Shown here: positions 42,049-54,200 of the stretch, one piece after another
Numbering within the stretch: position 1 is the first letter of the stretch
How the letters are laid out: each line of letters opens with the position of its first letter
NCBI GenBank assembly: GCA_027924585.1
Contig: BSBM01000424.1
Span: forward strand, 558,001 to 622,000
Direction: 5' to 3'
From: Larix kaempferi
Taxonomy: Eukaryota; Streptophyta; Pinopsida; Pinales; Pinaceae
Length of the DNA stretch: 64,000 bases
Notes under the pieces: model-generated
Told to the model about the DNA's origin: nothing
What the model saw: only the letters and a program-made list of their open reading frames with translations
Databases searched by the model: none
Program-made: the position numbers and the translations under genes

Positions 42049-45000
42049 TGTAATTCCCACCTCAGCACTTATGATTGATTTGATTATTTTAGACTTATGA
42101 TTGACTAGAGTATTTGAGACTTATGATTGATCATACTATTTTGAGACCTACAACTGATTTGACTATTGAGGGCACTGGTTTGAAGTGACCCGGATTTATA
42201 AAAACTTGGACCATGAATGATTGCTTTAAATTTCATATGTGAAATGAAAATGGTTAGATAAATGATGATTGATGAATATACTCGACTGACTGAGAAAATG
42301 AAAAATGATGAAAATGCCTTAGAATGGGAAATGATGAATGTTGAAATTACTTGAAATGAAAAAGATGTATGCTCTATTGACAGAGACATAATGATGAATG
42401 TTGAAATTACTTGAAATGAAAATGATGATTTGTTTTATGCTCGACTGACCAAGGCATAATGTTAAAATGATGAATGTTTAGTAGACTTGATTGACTGAGA
42501 TACTGAAAATAATGATAAAAAAAATGTTTTATAGTGCAGTGCTACTAATGTGCGCTTGAGTGTGTACAGTGGCAGGTAAGACGATTTACCGACTGGCCCA
42601 TAATGGAATTATAGGGGTCGTAAGAACGGAAAGAACACTTAAGGGTATGACGACTGACTGTCGACCCTGGATTAGCAATTCACGCATGGGTGAAGCCGTT
42701 TCAGCTCACCCGGGGAAGCATATGCTGTACGAGCAAGGCCATAATGATTTGGTTGCATACATTGAGTTGAGGGGCGCGCAATAAGGAGAGCCTTATCCCT
42801 CAACATCCCTTAGTCTCCAAGAAGCGTAGTTGAGAGATCGCGGTAACGATTCCCGGTCGCTACGAAATACTCCCCATAAGAAGAAAGGAATGGAACTGTC
42901 GGAAGAACCTGCCAAAGAGGCGCCTGGACAAGAAAAGATAATATTATTTTAAAAAAGAAATTGAAAACTTGTCAAAAATAAATTCAAGTGAATTTAAATT
43001 AAATGGCATATACCAGAAAATAATATTCATTATTTTATTGTTAAGAGAAAAGAGGAAAAGTAGAAGTGAAAAAGAAAAAACAAAACAAAAACATTTAGTT
43101 TAGCCTAAACTATTTTACCTATCTACTTTATGAAAATAATAAAACAAAAACTAAACTAGAAGTCTTCTATAGAAGTTCTTTTAGATTTGAACACTAATAG
43201 AGTTTAACTTAGATGAGAATATTCTATTAAGGAATAAAAGAATTAAAGAGAATAAATATATATATATAAATCATTATTAATCTTCGAAATGTTTTAAATA
43301 AAAACATATAAAATGTAATTTAATAAAAGAAACAAATTTCTTTTTTATTTAAAATAAATTAATTAAATAAAAACAAGTAGTTTACTGAAAAGGTATTAAG
43401 TAAACTAAAGGAGAACTAAAATAAGAAGTGGGACTCTTCTACACCTAACTTCCACTGATTTAGGGAGTTAGATGCACACTAAAGACATTGGGACACATGT
43501 AATTGTGAATAATTGAAATTAAACTATTAAATTAAATTAAATATGTGCATGGACATACACATGGCACACAATACTTTTGCTATATAATGAGGGAGGAGAA
43601 GGAGAGAAAGACATCTCTTGCTCCCTAATGCTGGATGGGAATCATAATCTCGGATTATGTTCTTGATTCTTGAGAGTTGGGATTAGCTGGAATGGGGATT
43701 GGGAGATCCTTCCGGGAAGGTAGCTAAGTGTGTTCGTATGACTCCATTATCTCGGGGGTTCGAGGTGAAGAAGATTAACCTCGATACGGTAGGGTGGTCA
43801 ACCAAGGGGTTGTGGTTACCTTCGTCAACATTGGACTGGACTGGATAGCTGATTCAGCCACTACTCAAACCATTTCAAGTTCGACGCCCAAAAATCAAGA
43901 TTGGTCCGGATCGGACAAACACTTCAGCGCACTTACCAACTGATTGTTGAAACAGGTTCATTATTTAAGTGTATTGTCTTGTTAAATTCTTGTAGTTGAA
44001 TATGTGTGAGCGAATATATAGTTTTTATATAATGCGTATTATTTGTTTAAAGTAAAGATTCAGATTGTTGGTTCAAGATCGAAACATCCCAGGAATTAGA
44101 ACAGTAGATCTGTATATAGATTTTATTATCAATTCCTTGTATTGTATTTATATCAATGCCCTGTTTAAAACTTGTGCTAGCAGTGTTCCTGGAAATTAAC
44201 AATAAAAATGAATAGATCTATAGCAGGGGGGCTCTGCCATTGATCTGGGAGATTGTGATCCAAGTTACGACTTACATGCTTATTATTATCTCTGCATTTG
44301 TTAAATGTATTCGGTCTCTACCTAAATTTTGATTTATGAATGTTTCATTTACACACACGGTCAGTGTTTGATCTTTGCAAGGGTCTCTGCAATCATTTAC
44401 CTTTTGATACTCCTAATCCATGTTCCTTGTATCGCAAGGATCTAGTCTCTGTCCTTTGAGCCAGAACCCCTACATACTCTGTTTTGATTGTATTTTCCTT
44501 TTTTTTTACTGTATATTGCAAGGGTCTTGAGCGTACCTATTCACCGTGTTATAAATTCGGTTTTGGATCCTATAACCCATAGATCGATGCATCTTTGAAT
44601 CTGTTTACGTTCACCAGGAAATCCAGAATCAATTCATCAGAAGTCGACTTGGATTATGAGATTGCAGATGTGAACTTGAATGATTTTAAAACTCTGTTTA
44701 CACTCTTTTCTTTGCGTTTTTAGATCTTTAACAGAAGTTGAGTCGGGAAATAAAGGAATGATTTTAAAAACGTTGAGTGTTAGTTTGTACATTACTTTAG
44801 ATCGTTGTCTACTTCTTGGGGTACGAATGAACCCATCATTCCATTTGTTGGCACCTATTGTTCTTAAAATCTGGAACTCTATTTTGGCGTGAAGCCAAAC
44901 CTGGTGTGGAGGATGGAACCTTGCATGAATTTTCTTTCAAATTAAAATTCAGACGCTGTATTGAACTAAATCTTCCGCTCGGGCCATTTTCTTTTCTCAG

Positions 45001-46560
45001 TCTATGTAACTAAATCTCCAGATCGGTTTCACCTTTAAAAACCTCTGCGTACCCCTTTCAAAATCTTGTTGGCGTTTCCTAGATTGGAACCCAAATCGTG
45101 ATTTGGCCTTTAATTATTTTTGAATATCCATTTCGATCTCAGGTTAGCGTTTCAATTTATGTGAAGTGAATTATCATTCTGTCCTCAAATTTCTCTAGGT
45201 ACTTATTCGAATACTTATTTAGCATTCCAAAATTATTTTCGATTGGAGTTTAATTTTCTTTCGCAATCCATTTTGGCGTTTCCAGATCTTCTTATAAGAA
45301 AATCGATTGGGTACAAATTATTAAAATTCTGTTGCATTCCACTTAGCATGCCATAATTAATTTTCGATTGGAGTTTAATTTTATTTTGCAATCCATTTTG
45401 GAGTTTCCAGATCTTCTTATCAGAAAATCGATTGGGTACAAATTATTAAAATTCTTTGCATTCCACTTATCATTCCAGAATTAATTTTCGATGGAGTTTA
45501 AATTATTTGCAATCCATTTTGACGTTTTCAAGGTCGACTCTGGGGTTCACGTATCATGAAGCTCAGGTCGAAGGTCGGTTTGATCTTTAACTTTTTCAGT
45601 GGTTTAGAAAACTTTGACAGTCGGTATTTTTCTTTTCCTTTATAGTGTATGTGATCTGATTGATGATCTTGCTGCTCAGTTAAATGTTAGTCTATTTGAT
45701 TTAAACCCAAAGTAAGGCATTGTTGAGGTCTATTGAAACAGTGGCTGTCAAGTGTTAAAAAAAAAGGGTTCAAGTCCAGGAACCATGAGCTTACTTGTCA
45801 TTACCCTGTTCCGTCTATTTTATTTAATTCCTTTGTTTTGGATCAGAAAGTATGCTTTTAGTGTCGTGTCTCTTGTGCTAAAATTAAGGGTTGATTGAAG
45901 AACTCTTTTTCCACCTATTCAATGATTAATTCAAACTCATGTCTACCTCCTTAACATTTAGGGATGTATGTTTATCTGTCGTGGAAATGGGAGTCAGTTG
46001 GAGTTTTGTCCTGCTACTTGTCGAGCGGCCATAATAACTCTTGTGTATTCACCTGTACAGTTTAAAGATTATAAATTACCATGTAACTTTATTTTGGAAT
46101 GACCCTTATGATGATGCCAGCTATTGACCATTTGTTATTTAGAATAGAAGTTTAAGGTGGAAGTATGTACCTTTGTCCACTATATACTAATGTAATAGGA
46201 GATAAAGATCCCCTTATTTCGACACATTGTCTTATATTATTAATTGAAATTATATCTTTATCGAATTTATGATTTATGCTCAAATAAATGTTCTTCATTA
46301 GTTTTAAGAGAAAAGTAAATTACGACACCTTAGCATGGTAGTATGATAGTAGTGTTGAGGTAAGTTTAGATGTATGAAGTGAACTTGTGAATTGACGACC
46401 TTTGTTTTTGGTCGAAACCGCTTAAGCAAGTTATGTTTAGAAATCATTAAAGTTAAACCTTTATTTAGTTATTGCACGGTTTAGATTTTTGGTATTGTAT
46501 TCTTTTTATAAATTGTTAGTACAAAAAAACAAAAACTCGCTCAACTAGACGAGCCTTACA
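42049..46560 (+). repeat. 3' LTR of the gypsy element (4,512 bp)
   Basis: Starts TGTAATTCCC and ends CCTTACA, followed at once by CAAAT (46,561-46,565). It is collinear with 32,916-37,426 throughout. Differences are mostly single transitions, with a denser patch at 42,715-42,790 versus 33,590-33,665. Confidence 0.95.
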
Positions 46561-46565
46561 CAAAT
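46561..46565. repeat. Target-site duplication CAAAT of the gypsy element, right
   Basis: Matches 32,911-32,915. Confidence 0.95.
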
Positions 46566-47904
46566 TCAAGAAACGTGTCGTAATATAATTGAAATTGCAT
46601 ATGATAACGGAAACAACATGTGTCACATATAGTAATAGATCTAACATACCATGGTTTTTGTTGCACAAATGTAGTGATTGACATATTAATTCCACGATGA
46701 TCCTCCTAGAATTTATTGAACAATTGTACTTGTGTCATTTCCATTATATGTTTTGGACGGATTTCATATACATTTTGTGATACTCTTTGTCGTATCACAT
46801 CCCTTGAATTTGGTGAAACTCGAGCATGTGCCAACCAATATTCCTGTACAATATATTTAACACCTTCTCCCATTCTATCTTTGTAAGGTTGTCTACAAAT
46901 AATTGCCCAGCAAGCAAGTTCATCATTTTCATCTGTTTTCATTCTGAATTTGCTATGTTTGTATAATGTCTTTCTTGAGGTTCCAATTGCTTTTGCTAGT
47001 TGTGTTTTCGAATGATTTTGTCTAGTACTAGCTGAAACAATTGTTGTCTGAATTGCTCTACGTGCAGCATTGGTATCTTTCTTCCTGGATTTTCCAAATT
47101 TTGTATTGCATCACCTATATTTTCTATCACATTATGTTTCAATTTCGACTCTTTATCGCCTTGTGAATACCCAATAATGACGTAGCACCTTCTAACTTCT
47201 TGGACACTAATAAACATCTCAAAATTTATGCTTGTCTTTCTATTGAATAATCCTTAGAATATCATCATAAATTTTAGTAGCATGATATCGTGCAACATGT
47301 ATGGATATTGTTTCTCCATATTTGTCGCAATCAATGTCTTCTAACATTTCATCATCAATGGTGAAAGTACCTATACATCAAGTTAAATTTAATTTAACAT
47401 ATATCCAAAAATACAATTCATTATAAAAAATGAATCTGGAAAATACATGATATATACATACCAGGTCCAATTTCTAGATCTTGAACTTGATCTTCAATAT
47501 TGACTTCATCGACATTAGCATGTATATCACTATTTACATCTTCAACAATGGTCTCTTCAACTTCAATTTGTTCTTCTTGTACTCTATTTTGAATTTCCAT
47601 TTCATCAACATTATCATGTAAATTTGTATTTATATCTTCAATAATTCTCTCTTCCGTTTCTGCAACCCTTTTTTTTTGCATTATATCTGAGTTTTTTTTT
47701 TCCATATTAGCATCATCATCACGTTTACGATCACTTCTTTTTTTATGGTTTCTCTTATTTCCCATGATTGTTTTATCTATAGATGATAAATTAAAGAATC
47801 ATCACTTTATAGTAAAAAAAATAAAATTAAGATTTAAAAACAGTTACGAAATTTATAAAAAACATGAACTGAAATTTACTTCACCTTATCAAAATCTTGT
47901 AAGA

Positions 47905-48820
47905 GTCATTTGAAGAAAAACTCCTTGGAAATAAATTTCCTTTGAAAAAACCCCTTGAAAAGAAATCTCATCTGAAAAAAACCTTCTTGGAAAGAAATAA
48001 GAACTCCTTGACAATAAATTTCCTTTGAACAAACCCCTTGGAAAAAAATAAGAACACCTTATAAAAAAATATTCTTTGTAAAAACCACTGGAAAAAAAAA
48101 ACTTCTTTGAAAAAATACCTTGGAAAAAAAACTTCTTTGAAAAAACCACTTGGAAAAATACTTTGGAAAAAAACTCCTTTGCAAAAATACCTTGGAAAAA
48201 AAATTCTTTGAAAAAACCCCTTGCAAATAAATAAATCCTTTGCAAAAATTCCTTGGGAAAACAACTCTTTGAAAGAACCCCTTGCAAAGAAATAACTCAT
48301 TTGCAAAAATATCTTGGAAAAAAAACTCTTTGAAAAAACTCCTTGGAAAGAAATAAGAATGAAACATACCTTGGAATAAAAACTCCTTTGCAAAAATACC
48401 TTGAAATAAAAACTCCTTTGCAAAAATACCTTGGAAAAAAAACTCTTTAAATGCACCCCTTGAAAAGAAACCTTCTTTGAAAAAACCACTTGGAAAAATA
48501 TTTTGGAAAAAAAAACTCCTTTGCAAAAATATCTTGGAAAAAAAATACTTTGAAAAAACCCCTTGCAAAGAAATAACTTCTTTGCAAAAATACATTGGAA
48601 AAAAATCTCTTTGAAAAAAGCATTTGCAAAGAAATAAGAAGGAAAAATACCTTGGAATAAAAAATCCTTTGCAAAAATACCTTGAAATAAAAACTCCTTT
48701 GCAAAAATGCCTTGGAAAAAAAATCTTTGAATGTACCCCTTGGAAAGAAATAAGAAGAAAATTACCTTGTAAAAAAACTCATTTTGCAAAAGAAATCTCC
48801 TTTGAAAACCCCTTCAAAAA
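47905..48820. repeat. TTTGAAAAAACCCC-type array upstream of gene 2, copy B
   Basis: Same arrangement as 6,990-7,960, starting about 140 bp upstream of the gene 2 ATG. Units combine CTTTGCAAAAATA, CCTTGGAAAAAAA and AAGAAATAAGAAGG. The minus strand again reads open for 273 aa in Phe/Lys-rich repeats. Confidence 0.8.
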
Positions 48821-48920
48821 TATTTTGACCAGACATATGCGAAAAAAAAATGTTCGAAAATAATGAATCTATTTAGTTTTATTTATACAAATATAGATAA
48901 CGTAATTTTTAATTTTTTTC

Positions 48921-49019
48921 CCGGCCGACGAAAAAAAATTTGTGTTTGGTTTTTCGGCCGAACAACCTTTGTGGTAGATAACGGTTCTGTAACGGAAAAA
49001 TATTATTCAGCCGAATAAT
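48921..49019. repeat. Palindromic motifs at the right end of copy B
   Basis: CCGGCCGACG (48,921-48,930), TTTTCGGCCGAAC (48,951-48,963) and ATTATTCAGCCGAATAAT (49,002-49,019). The last is the reverse complement of the variant at 22,966-22,982, as expected if both mark element ends. Confidence 0.6.
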
Positions 49020-50199
49020 CCCTCAGACTTGAAAAATTCACGGTTCTGCACAGTTTTCAGGTTTCTCCATCTTCCGAAGGTAAAAACAATCTCTTTCACT
49101 ACAAATCAACTATCGGACTTGATACTATTAGTTTCATCATTGAATCTACTTTCTATAGGTATAGATTTTGTTGTGTATAGGTGAGATCTGATATTTTTAA
49201 TTTTTTTTTTCTTAACATGTGTCGAGTTTGGTTTCATCTCTTTCAAAATGCGGTGAAATGAAAAATCCATAAATTTAAACATACACCACCAAAAAAATTG
49301 AAAAACATATGGTGCAGTTAAATGGAGTGTCTACTTCAAAAGGGTGTTCGTAGATGTTTTAGTTTTATAGTCAATTGAGAGAAAAGTTGCGCAACAAAAA
49401 ACATGTTGAAAATCGACAAGGTTTCCCCATTGATCGAATTCAAAAAAAAATAATAATTAGTATATAGATCCATTGGTTACAAACTTATAGTCATGCAGTG
49501 GTACATTGTGTTTAGATTGTCGTAGCATATTTTGTTTTTGCAAAAAACAAGTTTAACAATGATTTTAGGAGCGCAACCAAACATGACTAGTTTTTAGTCC
49601 TTTCATTTTATAAGAACACACTGTCAAACATTTGCCAAATCGACATATCAAATCTCAATAAAAAAAATTGAAAAAATCATGAATAGAAAGCTAACATAAT
49701 TCTCCAGAAGTTTTTTTTTACTGAAAAGTGAAATTCCAAACAAAAATATCACTTTTGTTCGCCCAAAGTTGAAAAACATGAAAAAATCAGATTTATTTTC
49801 TCATAAGACCCCCCAACATAGACACCCATCTTTATGGATTCACCCAAAGGATAAAAGGTATCATAAATTAATGGATAGAGAGCACTAATCATTTTTGATG
49901 CATCATAATTGGTAAAAAAAAATTGTAACAACCTGATATAATCTAATAAGTACAACTGGCATTCCAAGCACAACATCATGAGTGTTAAGTGACTCACCTC
50001 TAGAAGAAATCAGAAAAGGAAGGAAGAAGAAAGAAAAGGGGATCGTGAAAAAATGATATATATCAAGCTATCAAAATTTCTAAACAAATACTATGGGATC
50101 AACAACACTAGAGTCGTTTCTCATCTCATATTCTCCTCTTTCTTCTCTGTAACAGTTAATTGGCACTAGTTCATAATTCGATATAATAGAACAAATGTA
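49020..50199. other. Spacer without recognisable gene
   Basis: AT-rich. The longest open frame (49,749-49,997, minus) has no recognisable motif. No retroelement signals are seen. Confidence 0.55.
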
Positions 50200-50297
50200 A
50201 ACTAAATTAAATTTAAGCAGAAATTACAGTAGTAGCATGAAGCAACAATTCTATAGTTAGTCATTTATTAATTGGCACTAGTTCCTAATTCGATACA

Positions 50298-50300
<3 letters not shown>

Positions 50301-50328
<28 letters not shown>
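50301..50328. repeat. (GA)14 microsatellite
   Basis: Pure GA dinucleotides. Copy 1 has a TA-rich tract near 18,880 at the equivalent place. Confidence 0.95.
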
Positions 50329-50333
<5 letters not shown>

Positions 50334-50809
50334 GATCTATCTTAATAATCGATACTTTTTATTTGTGTTTTAAACAAGTTATTTTTTTATTTGTAGTTTG
50401 AGACGTAGATATCGGAAGATGATGATTATGTAAATGAAATAAAATAATATATTCACCCATGAATATAGATTATTACTCATTACTAATTTCTATCAAAAAC
50501 AGTGGATTAACATATAATGTGACATCAGATATGATTGCAATAACATTGATACAGCATAAAATCTGATTCATAAGGCATGTTTGAGATTAATAATTTTATG
50601 ATCGAAGGCTGAGATGAATTTTTAACAAAACAAAGAGTCTAAGAAGATGTCCGAGTGGTATCCTATAATATAGTCAAGTGACGAGTATATAAAGGTCCGA
50701 TCCAATTAAAATGAAATTTATGCACTTGGATATCTTAATTGAATGAATGAGGAGAGTAAAAACAAGAATAAGAAGAAACCTGATAAGGATTACTAGAATT
50801 TTCAATTAA

Positions 50810-51290
50810 TGTTTTTGAGCTCTAGAGGGAGGGGGGGGAATTGGGGGCTACGAATGATTATTGATTGATTGAAGTCTTTGAGCACCAGAGGGAGGGGGAG
50901 GGAATTGGGGGCTACACATGATTAGTGATTGATTGAAGTCTTTGAGAACCATGAGGGGGGAACTAGGGGAAACAAGTGATTAGTGATTTATTTAATTCTT
51001 TGAGCGAGGAGGGGGAAAACTAGGGGCTACGGGTGAATAGTGATTGATTTAAGTCTTTGAGGAATAGGAGGGGGAGAACCAGGGGCTAAGAGTGAATAGA
51101 GATTAACTGAATTGCATGAGCATTGGGAAGGGGAAAACCTGTGGTTATTAGTGGTTAGTGATTGATCAATTATCTGAGCAGCAGGAGGGGGGAAACTAGT
51201 GGTTCTGACCACCCAGAAGGAAAACTAGTGGATGTGAGTGATTAGGGGTTGATTGATTATGCAAGCACCTGGAAGAGGGAAAATGAGTTG
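50810..51290. repeat. Degenerate ~75-80-bp tandem array in non-coding repeat, copy 2
   Basis: Counterpart of 19,690-20,110, with slightly more GGAGGGGG-type purine blocks. Units follow GATTAGTGATTGATTGAAG, then TCTTTGAG and a purine run. Confidence 0.75.
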
Positions 51291-54200
51291 CTTATGAAGA
51301 AATGATAAGGGGAAACAAAATAGATATTTTCTCTTGTGAATTTAGTCTTTGTACTTGTATTTTATTTATCGATTTTTAGTTCATTAAGCTATTTGAAAGT
51401 GGTTGGTCTATATTATTTCTCCGTTGGACATTGTTTTCTATGTGTTGATTTGTAATCTAGTCTTATTGATACCTAACTAGCATGAGGGGGAGAAGGTCAA
51501 GAATTTGAAAAGCACCAAAATGGAAAGAGTATGAGAGATAGATGGTATCTTATTGGTGGAATTCATCTTGGGAATATGACAAAACTGAAAGAAAAGTTAT
51601 GGACTTTATATCCAAAATAGTAAAATTATTGAATTCTATCTCAAATTGATGTGTACATACATATAATTACTAAATGGTGGTCCTATGTTGTTATTTGATT
51701 TAGCTTATTGTAAAATGATCGATACAATTATTCTATGTTAATTCCTCCCATTTAATGAACTCACTATGAGCAAACAAATTTAAAAAAATAGATAGCAATG
51801 ATCATTCATTAACATACCATGCAAGTAGAAAAAACAAGATGCATATAATTGTATTTTAATTTATATCAACTTTCAATTTTACTTCCATTGAATAGAATGC
51901 AATTTTAAATTTTTGTCATTATCTAATAATATTAAGAGGACATATTAATTAATTGTTTTGGACTATTGTTTACCAAACATAAGGTTATATCCAATATGTA
52001 AAAAAAATTCTTGATCATTAACTTCAGGACTAAGTTTGTTTAAAAAGGGGGGATATGTAATGACCCAACCTAACTATCCTAACCACTCCTAGTTTGATGA
52101 GTGATAAATTTGGTACAAGCATAATTAGATAATGAAACTTGGATGAGGCTTCTTGTTAATATGTAACATGTTGTCATGATTCTTTTACATAGTTGATTAC
52201 TTAGAATGTCAATCATTTAATTATTTGGATACTAACAATCAATTAATGGTGATGGCATATGCCATGAGATGAATGACCTTGGGATCATCTAGATTCTCTA
52301 GGTTAGGGAAATCAATTCCACTATAAATTTGAGAGGGCCCATGATCACGAGGGGGTTCATTTATTTTCCACTTGGATTGGGAATAAGAGAATGACACAAC
52401 ATTCAAACCTTCACCAATCATCTTCTATATTTTCTCGGTCATGCTATGCTTGTACTATATTTGATTTACATGTATTATTGGGTCATGATGTTCATGTTTG
52501 ATTAAATTTGTAAGTGGTATGGTGACCTTGGTGTGTTATGCAAGGTTTTTAGGCATCATTTCATGTCTAGGATGCATGTATTATGGATGATATTCAGTAT
52601 ATCTTAGGATGGGTATTTAATATTATATGTTATGGTGTTCCACATATAGTACCATGACGTTATAAATCCTATAATAAATTAATACAAAGGAAATTGAAAA
52701 AAGTTAATGAAATTAGAGATTTGCATGCAAACCCACTTGGAATGGGCCATGCAAATGATGTTATTTAATGTAATGTAAGGAAAGTGATAAAAGAGGGAGG
52801 GGGGAATTCTTTCTATGAGAAGGTTGTAATTCTCTATATCTAGGGTCATCTAGAAGTATGGTCGCGAATTCGATATAAATGATAATATTAGTGAAAGGTT
52901 GGAGTTTGTGGGGGTTGTGGGACTCAAGTTTTCAAGCTCGGGTATATGGATGGGAGGAGAGTCCTCCTATTTCCCACAATTTATCATGTTTGGTCATTGG
53001 TTCCAAACTGCCAAATCATTTTAACTCTTCTTTTGTTATAGGTATTCTCCACTCAATTTCTTCAATTATCCATTTGTTACATACATGATTCATTCATTAT
53101 AGAGATAGATGAATGATAAGAATTATAGGAAATTCCCTGGTTTAAATTGGAATTTCTTCTTAATTAATAAAATATGAAATGAATGGACTATAAAGAAAAA
53201 TCATTAGAGTTCTTGACATAAATTAGGTCATTAAAATGTGCACAAGAAACATAGGGACATTTTATACCCTTCCAATATAGGCAATGTAATGTCCCTAAAA
53301 CCGTAAAAATTTATTCCCCGTATACCTTATCACTGCCTATTTAAGTAAATGTTAAGTAAATTAACTTCAGCACTGGGAAAATAACTAGGAGACTTATCTG
53401 ATATAGTGAAAGAAATGCATGGTTTATATTTCTACTCATGGCTTACTATATGATGTATCTACTGTGATTGGTTTTACTTTAATAGTTTTGCAGAAGCGGT
53501 GTGATTGAAATTATGTCTTTATGAACCACATTGGATTAATGGTAATTAGCTCAGTCTGATTGATAGTCTCCGCACTTGGTTGAAATATTTTAAAGGTCTC
53601 TTATACTTGTATCTGGATTATATGTTATTTCTTTTAAATGTTGTAATTATGTGCCCACTTTAAACTTAAATGGATCAGCTTGGATATATGTAAGTTATTG
53701 TGTTTTAATAATCCTTAAATGGCTTGAGGGGATGGATCTGGTGGTGTTGGCCAGGCTTACTTAATATTTCATCCTAAAGTCTATTTCGATATTGTTTTGT
53801 ACGTAATTCTTCAAGACCATCTAAATCTACTTTCCAAGTTCTAATATCTATGTAAGAGGTTAATAATGTGGTTTTTTATCCATATTAAAAATGTAAAGAT
53901 TGCAAATGTAAATGGAGTTTACAATTATATGAAGTGGGTTAATAATTCGAATGGTAGTGGAATGGATAGTGCATTTAATGGTTTAGCCATTTGGTATGGG
54001 GGCCAGCTGTATGGAATTAAGGAACTAAACCCTAAGGGTTGTTTGACCCAATGCAATATCGCATCACTTTGTTGGAGGTGAAGGAAGGGCTATGCTCTTC
54101 TGGTGTTGGAGGCACCCATGGCAGAGCTCGACCTGCTATGAACCAGCTAGCGTGGAGTCTTCGGGAGGTAACCACTGTACCCAAACTTGTTTCAATACTT

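Larger units (their letters stand above)
32916..46560 (+). mobile_element. Complete but degenerate Ty3/gypsy LTR retrotransposon (13,645 bp)
   Basis: Two direct LTRs of 4,511 and 4,512 bp start TGTAA and end TTACA. They flank a 4.6-kb interior with a primer-binding site, gag-pol and a purine tract. A 5-bp duplication CAAAT borders the element. It sits inside exon 2 of the transposase-like gene of copy B. The LTRs differ by several per cent by eye, mostly C/T and G/A changes, so the insertion is not recent. A C-terminal chromodomain-like remnant (VNVQWDSYSPSSAT) places it with the chromoviruses. Confidence 0.95.
30987..47765 (-). pseudogene. Gene 2: DDE/RNase H-like transposase-like gene, copy B, split by gypsy insertion
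   Basis: Exons on the minus strand: 47,462-47,765 (ATG at 47,763-47,765, MGNKRNHKKRS, basic then acidic); exon 2 in two pieces, 46,566-47,370 and 31,925-32,915, separated by the gypsy element; 31,462-31,802; and 30,987-31,352 (TAA). Exon 2 carries VVDFA, DGCAGQF and HGKGEHDG. The third exon has a Cys/His cluster (CFCHICTENVE). The last has a YYLMRC and ILKGYFFQQTH-like region. Own breaks: FAEN reads FA-stop-N, there is a frameshift between DGCAGQF and HGKGEHDG, and the last acceptor (CACAG in copy A) is lost. Where copy A has TGA (5,868-5,870; near 4,045) this copy keeps CGA, so the two copies decayed independently. It is the probable mobilisation enzyme of the element; that role is inferred from the motifs. 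Confidence 0.65.
22748..49019. mobile_element. Two-gene DNA-transposon-like element, copy B, split by a gypsy element
   Basis: The proposed element runs from the palindrome array at 22,751-22,874 to the last palindrome at 49,002-49,019. It contains gene 1 (+, with 5' exons), a minisatellite, the 234-bp hairpin, gene 2 (-) and the upstream minisatellite. Without the 13,645-bp gypsy insertion and its CAAAT duplication it is about 12.6 kb. TTATTCGGCTGAATAAT occurs at 22,966-22,982 (+) and near 49,002-49,018 (-), in inverted orientation as expected of subterminal repeats. Exact termini and target-site duplication are not established, so both ends are estimates. Confidence 0.55.
50200..53284 (+). 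mobile_element. Non-coding LTR-retroelement-like repeat, copy 2, cut by the second gypsy LTR
   Basis: Collinear with 18,677 to about 22,112. A purine tract AAAAAGGGGGGATA (52,042-52,055) directly precedes TGTAATGACCC (52,056), the clearest sign that this is the 3' end of an LTR element. The match ends exactly where the second gypsy LTR begins (53,285), while copy 1 continues past that point, so copy 1 shows the uninterrupted sequence (AATATAGG then AAAGG). The remaining part should lie beyond the right edge of the window. Confidence 0.6.

Noticed and set aside
18677-53284. The two collinear non-coding segments as the two LTRs of one giant element enclosing copy B
   Set aside because: No primer-binding site follows the left segment, and an internal PPT-LTR junction sits inside each segment, so each is better read as the 3' part of its own element.
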